This document shows, piece after piece, positions 10,353 through 22,748 of a stretch of 64,000 nucleotides of DNA. The stretch covers positions 54,673,149 to 54,737,148 of the forward strand of contig CM033392.1 in NCBI GenBank assembly GCA_019426215.1, written 5' to 3'. The stretch is from Buddleja alternifolia (taxonomy: Eukaryota; Streptophyta; Magnoliopsida; Lamiales; Scrophulariaceae). Position 1 is the stretch's first letter; every line of letters begins with the position of its first letter. The notes under the pieces are model-generated. The model was given only the letters and a program-made list of their open reading frames with translations, searched no databases and was not told the DNA's origin. The translations under genes and the position numbers were made by a program.

Positions 10353-11089
10353 TATATTAATTACTCTTTTGACATATTTAATTTTAAATAACTAATTAAA
10401 ATTAGTAGCAATAACCCATTATATTGTATTGACAGTATTTTATACACAGTACTTAATAATTAATCCCCGTCTCAATACTAAACCATGTCTATTGCACAAT
10501 GAGTTTTAATATATTATATTCATAATAGTTTTTTTTTTTGTTTTCATATTTGTAGTCTTGATACAAATTTTTTAATCAACTAGTAATTCAAAAAGAACTC
10601 AAGTGTACTTTCTCTCATACTATCATAGTAACAAATTCCTAGTCATCTTAAAAGAAAGTGTAGTGTGATAGTTTGACGAGTAAAAAGTAAACATAAAACT
10701 AAATCTTGTGATCTCTCAATACATTAAATGTTGTGCATTCGAGATGCCAAATTTAAATATTGCTAATGAATGCTAGTGTTAGTAATATGTTGATTGTTAA
10801 AGACTATTATATTATTGAGCACAAAATTACTTCACTAGTCTCATCGAAAGCAAAACTGTCAATTTTGGAAATGCAATCCCCGAAATGTTTTTTTTTAAAT
10901 AATTTAGTTTAGATTATAAAATTGTTAGAAACCGCAAAAACCGGCCCAACCCAAGTAGATTGCAAGGTTCGGGTTCGAGGCGTGTCAGACCAGACTCGAG
11001 CTAAGGTGTCCCAAAACTGCAAACATTGGGTCGGGCCAAAAGATAGTAAAACAGCCCCAACCTACACCGCATACACCCCTATCGAATTC

Positions 11090-12148
11090 CACTTTGAATA
11101 ATGACTTCACTTTTCCTAAGTGAATCTCGATCTAGTTGACACATTCCCAAACTCAATGGAGATCAAACCTAAGACATATACATGCCTCGCCAATTTATCT
11201 GCCCCTAGTGCCTCCCGCTTGATGGACTCTGTCCTTTTCTCAATGCACAATATGTTCCTCTCTTTGAATCCCTCATCATTACCTTATTCTTTTGGTGATC
11301 AGCCAATTTCTGAATATTGTGGCATATCTTTTCGGTCCAACTGACCCACTGATATTGGTTACCCCCAAAACCTAGAAAATGTCTCACAACCTGTAACTTT
11401 AGTTGAACTCAGTTTTACCCTCATCCTTCCCACTGGAGACAACTACCTTGGTCAACCCCAACTGTCATCCTTACACCATGGACTTTTGCAATGGCAATAT
11501 CGAATCCCTCATATATCTGCTTTGTGCCCCCTGCATGAGCTATGTCTGATCTATCCGCCAACATTCTTGATTTTTCAATGGCCAACTCCGGTCACTCACA
11601 TATCTACTCGATCTCACTGTATGAGCTATGTCACACCCTATGCCAAAAAACCCCATCTATGTGAATCTGCGTATCTGGCTTAGCATCCTGCCCCCGCGAT
11701 TTTGGCTCTATGTTTGTCCTCCCCGCGCCGTGCCTATGCTTCATGGTTCCCATCTACGTTAATCTGCCTCACGGTTCTACAAGTCTACCTTCTCATCTAT
11801 TAACTACACGGCTCTACCCCCGACTATTAATTTTGTCACTCTAACCTCTGCCTTTGTGGATCAGCCACTTGGCATCGCAAGTGCTCCCACTGGCTTCATG
11901 TTTGCACATCTTGAAATACAAATCTAGCCTTATTGCTACGGATGTCTATCTAGTATCACACTTTTTCTTCATTTTCTCGTTAATGTTAAACGGGATTACT
12001 CTTTATGGCTGGTGATCTAACTGATCTCATCCTTCTTTATCATATTCTTCAGCTTTACCATGACCTCAATTCGTATAACAAAGTAATTTTCCATAGATCT
12101 AGATCTAAGACGTCTCCCAAATCTACAATGTATGGCTCAGATACAAGT
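11090..12148 (-). other. Interior of element A, no recognisable protein
   Basis: About 1.06 kb of less AT-rich sequence lies between the hAT and the primer-binding site of element A. Short frames on both strands exist, but none has recognisable gag or pol motifs. A 'CATGAGCTATGTC' / 'TATGAGCTATGTC' duplicate occurs at about 11535 and 11620. This fits a non-coding retrotransposon body. Confidence 0.45.
12133..12146 (-). promoter_or_regulatory. Primer-binding site of element A
   Basis: The minus strand reads TTGTATCTGAGCCA two bases from the LTR start. The usual plant initiator tRNA-Met site is TGGTATCAGAGC, so there are two mismatches. Confidence 0.55.
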
Positions 12149-12335
12149 TGTTAAGAATGGTAGCATCAGAGCATGAAGAACATAAACAAAATAAAAAAAA
12201 ATAAAAGCTAAGCCTCTGAGATGACACAAAGATTTAATGTAGTTTGACAAACTGCCTATATCCACGAGCCAACGCTAGACTACATCTTTATTTCTTGGAG
12301 TAAATTGAGTGAATCAAATAATTACAAGTTGAGAA

Positions 12336-13975
12336 TGTTAGGAAAAATTAATAAAACACAACGAAAAGGGTATAACGAATTTTTTTCCAGATTTTTCCAA
12401 ACCAGGATCAACTCGGGGTGTAATCACGTGTATGTAAAAGAAGGTGTTCTTTACATTACCCGTTGTAGCGAAGTGGTTGGAGAAACTAAAGCTTTCTTCA
12501 ACTTCTTGAAATCTTCAAGCTTTTCGCAAATTAATCCGGCTGACTGAATCTTGATCTAAGCAGTACAATAGCGCTGCCTCTAAATTATCTCGTCAGAAAA
12601 CTTGAACAAAAAGAAAAATTCTCTCCTCTCTTTTACCCTAGCTGTCGGCCATCAAGCAAAGTGTATCATGACTTGTATTGTGGCTAAGTTTAATTAAGTT
12701 ACAACCTTGGGCTTAAAAAGCCCATGTAGGATGCCACTTAGGGCCGCCCACACGCCAATAGTGCACCTTATGGTGCACCAATTTTAGCTCAGTTCAATCA
12801 TTTATTTAATTAATTAATTCAATCTAATTAATTAAACTAATTAAATAATTGATAGGATGATTAATTAATTTTATTTCTCTAAGAAATAATATATTAATTA
12901 ATATGATAAATGAATTAACTTATTCCTATAAATAATTAGTTCTATTTAATTAATTTTTAGTATTCAATACTTAAAACATTGCTACAAGAAATACTCCAAA
13001 AATTCGTTCCATTTTTCCTTTTTAAGTGTGACTCTTTAGGTTCATCTTAATTTTGCAATAGGAGGATTTCATTGAATGTGGGTAACACCTAGCCAGTCGA
13101 ATGACCCACATCGCATCCCAAATAAGATGAAATGATTAGATCATTGTAAACTTTTCTTATTGTAATTACCGTGTGAATATAAACTCTTTGTTTCCATATT
13201 CGGGTCAAGTAAGAGCCATGGTTTAGGTCAAACTCATAAAATTGACTTTATTCTATATTTATAATAAGTCTAGATCAATGATCTTTATTTGATTCTTTCT
13301 TAAATAGCTCGTATGCTTTGGCCAACGTCTTTAGATCTACTTACTTATAAATGTATAGGATAATTTCTTGTTCACTTCCGAGGGAACGAGTTTCATCTCA
13401 GATATCAGGTAAGACTACTACTTGCCCATTAGGTTGCAGTTCGAGGTCGACCCCACCAAAGGGTGAATTAGGCCTAACTACTCTATTGACAAACCTAATG
13501 TCACAAGTATATCTTCAACTCGATTCCTCAGGTCTAAAGTTCAAACACACCTATTACAATTAATCGATTCTGTCATTGACTGTCAAAGAGTGAAACCCAT
13601 GTGACAGAATCGATGCGACTCATGTTTGAGTATTGTGATGTCCATCAGTGCATATGAGTTCTTCACTACTTCCTAGTGATTGATGGGCACTTCTCTCGTC
13701 AGAACTCATATCATACAAGTCTTGATGATTTCCAATGCCCAATTGGGAATTCTCGACTTGCAGACCAATTTATTATACAAGTATTAATTCCTCTAGTGCC
13801 GTAGAGAGTTAACTCATGTATTCGTGGACTTATAGATGATTACAATATACATAAATGCCAATAACAATGTAAACAACTAAAATGCCTTTATTGAAATATA
13901 GAATAACAATTACAAACTTATAATGTACTTATTCTCTCTAATCCTCTAATGGCATTTGAGGACATAAACCTAACA
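12336..13975 (-). repeat. 3' LTR of the 12.3-22.6 kb Copia
   Basis: 1640 bp with TG..CA ends. It aligns along its length with 21000-22595, including the blocks CTTCAACTTCTTGAAATCTT and AAGACTACTACTTGCCCATT. Confidence 0.9.
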
Positions 13976-13987
13976 ATCTCCCACTAG
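13976..13987 (-). promoter_or_regulatory. Polypurine tract of the Copia element
   Basis: The minus strand reads CTAGTGGGAGAT immediately before the 3' LTR, as expected for the plus-strand primer of reverse transcription. Confidence 0.7.
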
Positions 13988-14035
13988 TACTCAATGCCAA
14001 TCATTATGGTATCTAATACCCATCTTCTCAAGATG

Positions 14036-17000
14036 TCAATCCAACACTGACTGTGTTAAAGGCTTGGTCAATGGATCAGCGACATTGTCGGCTGAATTTA
14101 CTCTCTGAACAACTATCTTTCCTCTTCCAATGATTTGTCTTATTATATGATATCTCCTCTCTATGTGCTTGGATTTGTTGTGAGACCTTGATTCCTTTGC
14201 TTGTGCAATAACCCCGTTATTATGACAATAAAGTGGCAATAGTAGTTCTACACTAGGGACCACTTGAAGTTCTCAAAGAAACTTCCTAATCCAAACACCC
14301 TATTTAGCAGCCTCAAACGCCGCTATGTACTCCACCTCAGTGGTGTACTTTGCGTGGAACTTTTTCGAGTTACCGTTCCACCATTGACAATAAGTATAAA
14401 CCTTGAAGTGGATTTTCGATCATCTACATTAGACTGAAAATCTGAGTCAGTATAACCATCCACTTTCAATTTCCCATGTCCATATCTTAGGACCATATCC
14501 TTAGTCCTCTTCATGTACTTTGGGATATTTTTTACAGCGGTCCAATGTTCTCTACCCAGGTTTGCTTGAAACCAACTCACCACGCTTACCGCGTAGGCTA
14601 TGTACGTAACATGGCATACATGAGACTACCCACTGCAGATGTATAGGGAACCGTACTCTTTTCCTTCCTATCTTCCTCACTTTTAGGAGATATGGACTTT
14701 GAAATGTGCACCCCATGTCTCATGGATAGGAAACCTTTCTTAGAGTCTTCCATCCTAAATCTCTTTAGGACCTTCTCTAAGTAAAGGCTTTGGGAAAGTC
14801 CTAACATTCTACTCGTTCTATCTCTATAGATACGGATTTGTAGAATATAGGTCGCTTCTCCTATGTCTTTCATGGAGACTGTACTAGAAAGCAACGCTTT
14901 GATTGAAGTCAACATTTCTATGTTATCTCACTATAAGTGAGATGTCATCTACGTATAAGACTAGGAAAGTGATCTTGCTCCCACTAACCTTCTTGTAAAC
15001 ATATGGCTCATCTTCATTCTTGATAAGTTAAATCCTTTGACAGCTTCGTCAAAACGAAAGTTCCAACTCACAGAGGCTTGCTTAGTCCATAAATGGATCT
15101 CTTAAGCTTGCACACCTTATGAATATCAGAACCAGATAGGCTGTTCCATATAGATATCTTCCTCGAGAAATCCATTCAGAAAAGCCGTCTTCACATCCAT
15201 CTACCATATCTCATAGTCCATATGTGCAGCTATTACAAGTAGACTACGAATAGACTTGATCAGTGACACTGGTTAAAAGGTCTCTTGATAGTCAATTCCT
15301 TTTTTTTTGACAATAATCTTTTTCGACAAGCCTAGCCTTGTATGTGTCAACTTTTTCGTTCGAGCCTATCTTTCTCTTGTAGATCCATTTACACCCAATA
15401 GGTGTTATACCTTCAGGACGATCTGTCAGCTTGCATAGCTTTTCACCATTTTGCAGAGTCAATGTCCATATTGCTGGTCATAAGTAGAAGGGTCTTTCCA
15501 TGGACTCCCACTGTTATAGTGTGAAGACCTGGTTTCTCTTTTAACAAGTACCCATAGTACCTTTCAGGTTGATGCGGTACTCTATCAGATCTTCGCAACG
15601 TTGGTTGTATCTTTCGTCAAGAACAATCTTTCTACCTGTACCACCTTTTTGAATGAACTCATCTTCAAGAAAGTACGCTTACAGTTCAACAATGATCCTC
15701 TGACCATCTTGTATGTAGAAGAGGTATCCTATGGAATCCTCAGGATAACCAATGAAACGCCCTTTAAGGGACCCAACTTCCAATTTCTCTGTCTTCGTCT
15801 TCTTGATGTAGGTGGGGCATCCCCAAACCCTAATGTATTTGAGGTTTGGTTTCCTATTCTTCTATATCTCATATGGAGTCTTAGGAACGATTTGAAAGGA
15901 CATCTATTCAAGATGTGAATAATAGTAAGGGGTATATGTCCCCACAAGAAAATAGGTAAATCAGTATAGCTAAGCATAAATCAAACCATGTCAAGCAGTG
16001 TTCGATTTCTGCGCTCTGCTAGCCCCTTTAGTTGTGGAGTTGCTGGTGGCATGAGTTATAATATTATTCCATGTTCTTTTAAGAATGTCTCAAACTCATC
16101 ATTCATATATTCACCTCCACGATCCGATCGCAGTGCTTTTATATGATGTCTAGTTTGATTTTCCACCAAATCCTTGAATTATTTGAACTTTTCAAATAAT
16201 CCAGACTTGTGTTTTATTAAGTACACTAGCCATACCTTGAATAGTCATCAGTGAAAGTAATGAGTAGGGGTGTAACTTGAGCCGAGCCGGCTCGCGAGCT
16301 TAGCTGGCTTGGCTTGAATGAGCTCGACTCGAGCTCAAGCTTCACGAGCTCGAGCCGAGCTTCACGAGCTTGAGCTTTTAGTCGAGCTCGAGCTCGAGCC
16401 TCTTTCTCTCTGAAAAAAGCTCGCGAGCCGGCTCGCGAGCTCACTTTATATATATTTTTAATTAATATATATATATATATATATATTAGCTGTAATATAG
16501 GGGATTGCCCTTTATTCTTGATAGACTCCCTCCCTTGTCTCCCACTCAGATAAAGGGTAGAATTATTATAATATTTATATATTAAAATAATATATAGTTT
16601 ACTAAACTTAAAAATAAAGAACCACTAATATCTAATACATTTGATAAAGAAACATGAACAACACAACGTTTAACAAAGCAGCGGAAAGTGTAGAACCCCA
16701 TGCCTTCTTTTCATTTCAAATCGCTACCACAGCTCCCGGCCAATTTCCAGCCTGTAAATGCTAGCAACCACCGGGCACAACCTTCCACAACCAACCATCC
16801 ATCTTCTGCTTCTGCCAAATTTTGCCGAAAAACCACCGTAGATCTGAGCTGAACCGCATCAAACATCCTTCGTACAAATCTTTGAACCCTCGCCGGCAAG
16901 CACCGCGTTGTGCGGGACCACCATAACCTCCGCCCGCACATCACCGCCACGCGAAGCCACCACCGCCACCTTCTCTGTAAATGCATTGTTAGTTTTTATT

Positions 17001-18790
17001 TCTTATTTTTTTTCTACTTATAAACTAGAATGAGCAGCAGCAGTAGATCTAGGCTCGCGAGCTTGGCTTAGGCTCGCGAGCCTGGGCTTGACTCAAGCTC
17101 GTGAATTCGAGCTCGCGAGCTCGAGCTGAGCTGTTCTTATAGCTTACGAGCTCAAGCTCGAGCTCTCAAAATAAGGCTCGACGAGCTCGAGCTCGAGCCT
17201 GGCAAAATCGCCAGGCTCGGCTCGAGCTCGGCTCGATTACACCCCTAGTAATGAGTAGTGGAAACCTCCACGAGCCATTTATCCAAATGGTCCGCAAAAG
17301 TTGGTGTGCACAAGTTCTAATACTTGAGTAGCTCTTTCAAAATTCCCTGTGAAGGGAGATCTTGCCATCATACCTTTGAGAAAAGATTCACAGGTTGGAT
17401 AGGGACCCGATCCCAATGGGCAAATTAGCCCATCTTTCGCCGTCTTGTGCATCTTTTGCCCATCATCATGGCCTAGTCTAAGATGCCATTTCAAGCTTAG
17501 ATTAGAACCATGCCTACCACGCTTCTAGGAGATAACATTCACAACACACTCATTTTGCATATTTACATAATAGAGGCCATTGACTAAAGCAGCAGTACCA
17601 ACAATCTTATTATTATATAAAATATTACAAGTACTGTCAATGAAATTAAAAGCATAATTATTCCTAACCAACATAGGAACTGAAATAATGTTTTTAAACC
17701 CGTTGGGCAAAATTAAAACATCCTCTAAAGTTAAAATATGTCTAGATAATAAACATAAAAAAGTGGATCCAATGTGGGATGCGGCGCCACGCTGCTCGCT
17801 GCCAACACTGACCAACACCTCTCTATGCTCCAGCTTTCTACTTCGCTCCAAATCCTGATTCATTACACAAACATCAGCACTAGCTCCAGAATCAAGTATC
17901 CACAAAGTGGAAAAGACAATTATAGAATAATTGATTTCTAAAACTAAAGGTTCGATACCTGCATCTATCTTGCCAAGGTCAGGACATTCTCTTCTCTAGT
18001 AACCTAGCTCACTACTAAAAAGGCACCTACTCTTTTCCTTGGGCACTTCCTTATGCTTCTTGTTTTCTTCTTCTTATTTTCTATTTCATTTCGAGCTTTC
18101 TTAGGGACTCCCATATTTCCTTTGCCTTTCCTATGTTCGTAGACATCCAATGGTTCAATCATAGGAGTGACAAAAGTATTCCTCTTTCTGTATGTCTTCA
18201 TTTGACTTTGCGCAATTTAGAGTTTGTTTGTCAGCCTAGCCAACGAACCCTCGATATCGTTCATATCAAAATTCATGACATAATAGTAAAAAGAATCAGG
18301 AAGAGACTGCAGTATGAGATCAACTTGAATGTGAAGATCCATGTAAAAGTCTAAAGATTTTAACTTTTGATCAAAGTCATCATCTTTAGAATATGATCTT
18401 CCACGTCCTCATCCTTGTTCTGAAGAGTTCTCTCGATATAAAATGCCGAACGGTTTTACCGTTTTCTCCAAACATAGAGTCTAGATGGTTTGGCATGTCC
18501 CTTGTACTATCCATCTTTTCATGAGAGCTTTGCAACTCATTGCACATTAAGCTCATTATGTATCCTCTTTCTCGATGATTATCACAGACCGAGGCCATGA
18601 TGGAAATATGAACTCTTTCATCCTCATTTTGTTTTGGGACAGAAGGGCGTTTGAGTTCAATACATACTCTATGAACTCACTGTTTAGGACCATACTCAAA
18701 TTTGTGAGCCATTCCATGTAGTTGGGTCTAGTCAACGTGTATATCTTTATCAAATCAGACAGAGGTTTGGACGCATATTGCGAGAGATAT
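14036..18790 (-). pseudogene. Copia gag-pol polyprotein, broken
   Basis: Reading minus: gag (about 18790-18000), with the N-terminal signature LTRPNYMEWLTNLSMVLNSE and a remnant basic/zinc-knuckle region; protease at 17905-17525, with WILDSGAS; and the integrase leader at 17494-17279, with WHLRLGH. An hAT insertion (16265-17247) interrupts just before the integrase core (ITFTDDYSRYG, then 'LPIFLWGHIPLTIIHILNRCP' at about 15970-15900). RT follows (15600-14600; 'STVSMKDIGEATYILQI'), then RNase H (14583-14036; 'GYTDSDFQSNVDD', then 'NADNVADPLTKPL'-like text). Stops and frameshifts are spread throughout. The domain order protease-integrase-RT-RNase H defines Ty1/Copia. Confidence 0.85.
16265..17247. 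mobile_element. Non-autonomous hAT element rich in GAGCTCG motifs
   Basis: It starts TAGGGGTGTAA and ends TTACACCCCTA. A perfect 8 bp TSD, GTAATGAG, lies at 16257-16264 and 17248-17255. Both ends (about 16280-16440 and 17050-17235) are dense arrays of GAGCTCG/CTCGAGC/GCTCGCGAGC words. The centre holds a G/C-rich patch (about 16690-16985) with a 91-codon minus-strand frame of arginine/tryptophan-rich composition that I do not regard as a real gene. The element splits the integrase of the Copia host. Confidence 0.9.
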
Positions 18791-18984
18791 GAAAGAGATA
18801 ACTACAGAAATGTTAATAAACTTATTAGATTTGATCATAATTGTTGTTTCAAGTTTAAATCAAGGACTTTCAAAATAAACTTGGCTTCCACTGCATTTTT
18901 CGAAAATCCACACTCTCACTGTAGAATTCAGAAGTCATCGTTGGTAGACTTCGTAGTGGTGATTGATTTCTTTAACTAGTTTAA

Positions 18985-19210
18985 TAGATTGCAACCTTTT
19001 AACGGTATGTGACCTAATTAATCTATTAAAGTGATATCCAATACCAACCAATGAAATGGATTATTCAATCCCTTTGTTCATTATTCATCAAATCGCAACC
19101 TTTTAACAGTCATATTGATTTATGAATAATTTAAGCTTAACCCACTGACCATCGATTAGTCTAACAGTTGAATTTCACCTTGTAATATTTTAACGATATG
19201 TGGGGTGAAA
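18985..19210. repeat. Degenerate repeats of about 95-100 bp in the Copia leader
   Basis: The block 'GCAACCTTTTAACGGTATG' near 18990 returns as 'GCAACCTTTTAACAGTCAT' near 19086 and more weakly as 'TAATATTTTAACGATATG' near 19181. This is untranslated leader between the Copia primer-binding site and gag. Confidence 0.5.
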
Positions 19211-19654
19211 TTTGTTTCGACCAGTGGCATTTATATGCACTTAGAAAAATCTAAACTATATTTCAATATATAACTCCCACTGCTTAGGGACGATATTATA
19301 TATTAAATATCATTTTAATTTCGTCCTAAGTTCAGTGAAGAACATGATACCTAGTACCCTTTACCAACTTAATATTTTAAATGTGGAATAATTTAATTAT
19401 TTATTAGGTCTCACTTTGTACATTAATCTATTTTTTACATAGCACATAAACATGGATCAAATAATAATTGAAAGCAATCCTAGAAAGCTAACAACATACG
19501 GTTCATGGACTATAATCCTAGATTGAGTCAAGCCAATGCCTCAATCACTAATTAAAAAAACTACATTAAAGCTTTCAAAGCTTCTTCTTGTATCTCCTTG
19601 GTTCGACATGAATTTCTTCTTTGGGCATATTTGATTTCTAACTATTACAATTTA

Positions 19655-20023
19655 GAGTAAAATGCATTTTCAGACCCAACTTATGTCGGTCGGAGCACTT
19701 TAGTACCTATCCTAAATTTTTTTACACTTTGGTGCCCAACCTTGTAATCTGTTACAAGTAAGTCCACTGGAGCAAAAAAGGGAATATTCTTTGCACTTTG
19801 CACCCTTTCTTATAATACTTATTGCACCCGACTTCCTATTTTTTGCCTTCTATGTGCACTTTGCACCCATGAGAGCATATTCGAAGGGAATATTCCTTTT
19901 TTCGCTCTAGCGGACTTACTTGTAACAGATTAAAAAGGTTGGGCACCAAAGTATAATTTTTTTTAAGATAGGTACTAAAGTGCTCTGACCGACATAGGTT
20001 GGGGCTGAAAATGCATTTTAGTC
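19655..20023. mobile_element. Hairpin MITE in the Copia leader
   Basis: Inverted ends GAGTAAAATGCATTTTCAG / CTGAAAATGCATTTTAGTC extend into long complementary arms that include 'GTCGGTCGGAGCACTTTAGT' and its inverted partner. The flanking 9-mers are TACAATTTA (19646-19654) and TGCAATTTA (20024-20032), matching at 8 of 9. It is 369 bp and non-coding. A 9 bp TSD points to a MULE-related MITE. Confidence 0.8.
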
Positions 20024-20524
20024 TGCAATTTAATATCACAAACCTAGAAAAAATCCATAGAAAGAAAATAAACATAAACTCAAAATGGCCTTTACAACTC
20101 ATAAAAAGAAATACAAATTGAAAAAATGAGCCTAAGTCCATGAATCGTGTCTCCCATCATATAACTTGTCAAACATGGTATATCATATAACACACAAAAA
20201 ATACATATGTTAATTTCTAATTAAATTCCAAATTTAATTTATGAATTCATATTCTTGAGGAAAATAAATTTATTTAATTCTTTTAGAAAATCCAATTTAA
20301 TAGACTCCAATTAATAACATATTAAAATTCAATTTTAATAAAAATTAACCTCTAAGTCTATTAAAATAAATTTTATAATAGAAAATATCTAATTTCATTT
20401 AAAGTCCAACTTTAATAAAGTTAGATAACTTGAATTTAAAATTTCTGTTTAATAAACTATATTATTTATTTTTGCATTAAAATCTAATTTTAATAAAAAA
20501 TTAAAATAATAATTTATTTGAAAA

Positions 20525-20785
20525 CAGCCCAGGTCACCCATGGGTCAGCCTGGGTTGGGTTGGTTTGACATGTGTGTTAAATTACACATACGTGGGCTTG
20601 CCATACAGTCCAATCTGCAGCTGATGGCCTGCGCTGTGCGGCCCATCCATCTCGACAGCCCAGTTGCCGAGCTCATCACGCCGCTGTGTGCGTGCAGGCC
20701 CAACATGCGTGCACAACCGTGCATCGAGCCGGTGGCTTCACCGCCTGCGACCAGTCGCAACCACGGCGACGGGTTAGCCGCTGAA
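20525..20785. other. G/C-rich island in the Copia 5' leader
   Basis: About 260 bp is much richer in G/C than its surroundings and lies about 0.2 kb from the primer-binding site. Overlapping frames exist on both strands (96 codons +, 71 codons -), but neither shows a recognisable domain. It may be a structured leader region or a captured fragment; I cannot tell which. Confidence 0.4.
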
Positions 20786-20984
20786 ATCGGGATTTTTTAT
20801 TTCATCACATTAAAATTACATAAGATTTAATTTTATTAATTTCTAATGAATAAAAATAAACAATAATTCCTCAAGAACATAAAAACGTGAAATCTACATA
20901 TCTAATCATGCATCGTGAAAAATTATAAATCATGCATCTATTCACATATTTACACGTAAATTACGTACGCTGAACCCCACGGTT

Positions 20985-20998
20985 TGGCTCTGAAACCA
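20985..20998 (-). promoter_or_regulatory. Primer-binding site of the Copia element
   Basis: The minus strand reads TGGTTTCAGAGCCA, one base from the 5' LTR. It matches the initiator tRNA-Met site (TGGTATCAGAGC) with one mismatch. Confidence 0.8.
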
Positions 20999-20999
20999 C

Positions 21000-22595
21000 T
21001 TTCGGGAAAAATTAATAAACGCAGTGGAAATGGTATATCAATTTTTCCCCCTGATTTTTCCAAAACAAGATCAACCCGGGGTTTAATCACGCGTATGTAA
21101 AAGAAGATTTTTGTTACATTACCCATTGTAGCGAAGTGGTTGGAGAAACTAAAGCTTTCTTCAACTTCTTGAAATCTTCAAGCTTTTCGCAAATTAATCA
21201 GGCTGACTGAATCTTGATCTAAGCAATACAATAACGTTGCCTCTAAATTATCTCATCGGAAAACTTCAACAAAAAATCTCCTCCTGGTTGGCTTGATGGC
21301 CGACTGCTAGGGTAAGAAAGCGGAGATAGTTTTTCTTTTCTTCTAGCTGTAGCGCATAATGACTTGTATTGTGGCTAGGTTTAATTAAGTGATATATTTA
21401 TATCACTTAAGTTACAACCTTGGGCTTAAAAAGCCCATATAAGCGCCACTAAGGGCCGCTCCACATGCCTATGGTGCACGAATTTAAGCTTAATCCAAAT
21501 ATTTATTTAATTAATTAATTCATAATTAAATAATTGATAGAATGATTAATTAATTTTATTTCTCTATGAAATAATGTATTAATTAATATCATAAATGAAT
21601 TAACTTATTCCTCCAAATAATTAATCCTATTTAATTAATTTTAAGTACCTAATACTTAAAATATTGCTACAAGAAATACTCCAAAAATTCATTTAATTTT
21701 TCCTTTTTAAGTGTGACTCCTTAGGTTCATTTTAATTTGGCAATGAGAGGATTCTATTGAATGTGGATCATTGTAAACCTTTCCTATTGTAATTACCGTG
21801 TGAATATAAATTCTTCGTTTCCATATCCCGGTCAAGTAAGAGTCATGGTTTAGGTCAAACTCATAAACTTGACTTTATGCTATATTTATAATAAGTCTAG
21901 ATCAGTGATCTTTCTTATTTGATTCTTTCTCAAATAGCTCGTATGCTTTGGCCAACGTCTTTAGATCTAACTTATTTATAAATGTATAGGATAATCTTCT
22001 GAGGGAACGAATTTCATCTTGGATATCAGTTAAGACTACTACTTGCCCATTAGGCTGTAGTTGGATGTCGACCCCACAAAAGAATGAATTGGGCCTAACT
22101 ACTCTAATGACAAACCTAATGTGACAAGTATATCTTCAACTAGATTCCTCAGGTCTAAAGTTCAGACACACCTATTACAATTAATCAATTCTATCATTGA
22201 CTGTTAAAGAGTGAAACCCATGTGATAGAATCGACGTGACTCATGTCTGAGTGTTGTGATCTCTATCAGTGCACCTACGATATGAGTTATTCACTACTTC
22301 CTAGTGATTGACGGACACTTATCTCGTCAAAACTCATATCACACGAGTCTTAATGATTTCCAATACCCAATTGAGACTCCTTGACTTGCAGACCAAATTA
22401 GTATACAAGTATTAAACTCCTCTAGTACCTTAGAAAGTTAACTCATAACTTATAGATGATTACATTATACATAAATACCAATAATAATGCAAACAACTAA
22501 AATGCCTTTATTGAAATATATAATACCAATTATAAACTTATAATGTCCTTATTCTCTCTAATCCTCTAATGGCATTTGACGACATAAACCTAACA
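21000..22595 (-). repeat. 5' LTR of the 12.3-22.6 kb Copia
   Basis: About 1.6 kb. The inner end has lost the canonical terminal CA in minus orientation (the plus strand reads TTTCGGGAAAAATT where the partner has TGTTAGGAAAAATT). The outer end CCTAACA abuts the GAGAA TSD. Confidence 0.85.
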
Positions 22596-22748
22596 GAGAA
22601 CTCCTGTTTATAATAGTACGAGGCTTGGTACGTAAGGAAAAACTAATCCAAATTGAAAATACATTCCTATTCTTAAGCAATAAGGAAAAATAATTTTAAT
22701 TCAAATCTATTACCAAAGCCAAGCCAAAATCACATAGAAAATGCAATA

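Larger units (their letters stand above)
9742..11081. mobile_element. Non-autonomous hAT element with 8 bp TSD
   Basis: It begins TAGGGGTGTTAA and ends ATACACCCCTA. The flanking 8-mers are TTGAATTC (9734-9741) and TCGAATTC (11082-11089), matching at 7 of 8 positions. Subterminal regions contain inverted CCCAACC/GGTTGGG-like and 'AACCGC' motifs. No transposase is seen; the interior is AT-rich and includes a perfect-looking 165 bp tandem duplication and a TA/TG microsatellite. It sits just inside the left LTR of element A. Confidence 0.8.
12336..22595 (-). mobile_element. Ty1/Copia LTR retrotransposon (10.26 kb with nested insertions)
   Basis: It is bounded by TGTTAGG (12336) and CCTAACA (22595), with the 5 bp TSD GAGAA at 12331-12335 and 22596-22600. 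LTRs are 12336-13975 (3') and 21000-22595 (5'). The primer-binding site (20985-20998) and polypurine tract (13976-13987) place the element on the minus strand. The interior carries a decayed gag-pol in Copia order (gag, protease, integrase, RT, RNase H) and two later insertions, an hAT and a MITE. The LTRs differ by many substitutions and small indels, so the insertion is not recent. Confidence 0.9.
9146..22748 (-). mobile_element. Small non-autonomous LTR retrotransposon (element A), expanded by nested insertions
   Basis: Two direct copies of an LTR starting TGTTA(G/A)GAATGGTA..(A/T)..AGAGCATGAAG lie at 9146-9702 and at 12149-12335 plus 22601-22748. The left copy ends CCCCAACA followed by a reverse polypurine tract (ATCTCCCACTTG). 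Left of the right copy is a primer-binding site (12133-12146, minus strand TTGTATCTGAGCCA), resembling that for initiator tRNA-Met. The element therefore reads on the minus strand. Without the hAT, the body between the LTRs is only about 1.1 kb and shows no gag or pol, so it is non-autonomous. The right LTR lacks its outer end (homology fades at about 22748). Confidence 0.7.
12149..22748 (-). repeat. Right (5') LTR of element A, split by a Copia insertion
   Basis: The LTR runs 12149-12335, is interrupted by the Copia element, and resumes at 22601-22748 ('CTCCTGTTTATAATAGTACG', matching 'CTCCTACGTATAATAGTA' of the left LTR at about 9328). The duplicated GAGAA on both sides of the break proves the order of insertion. 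Confidence 0.8.

Noticed and set aside
16711..16986. 91-codon minus-strand frame rich in R, W and V inside the hAT
   Set aside because: Composition follows the local G/C-rich patch, there is no domain signature and the element is non-autonomous; it looks like a chance frame.
20540..20830. Overlapping frames of 96 (+) and 71 (-) codons in the Copia leader
   Set aside because: No recognisable motif, both strands are open because of base composition, and the place corresponds to untranslated leader.
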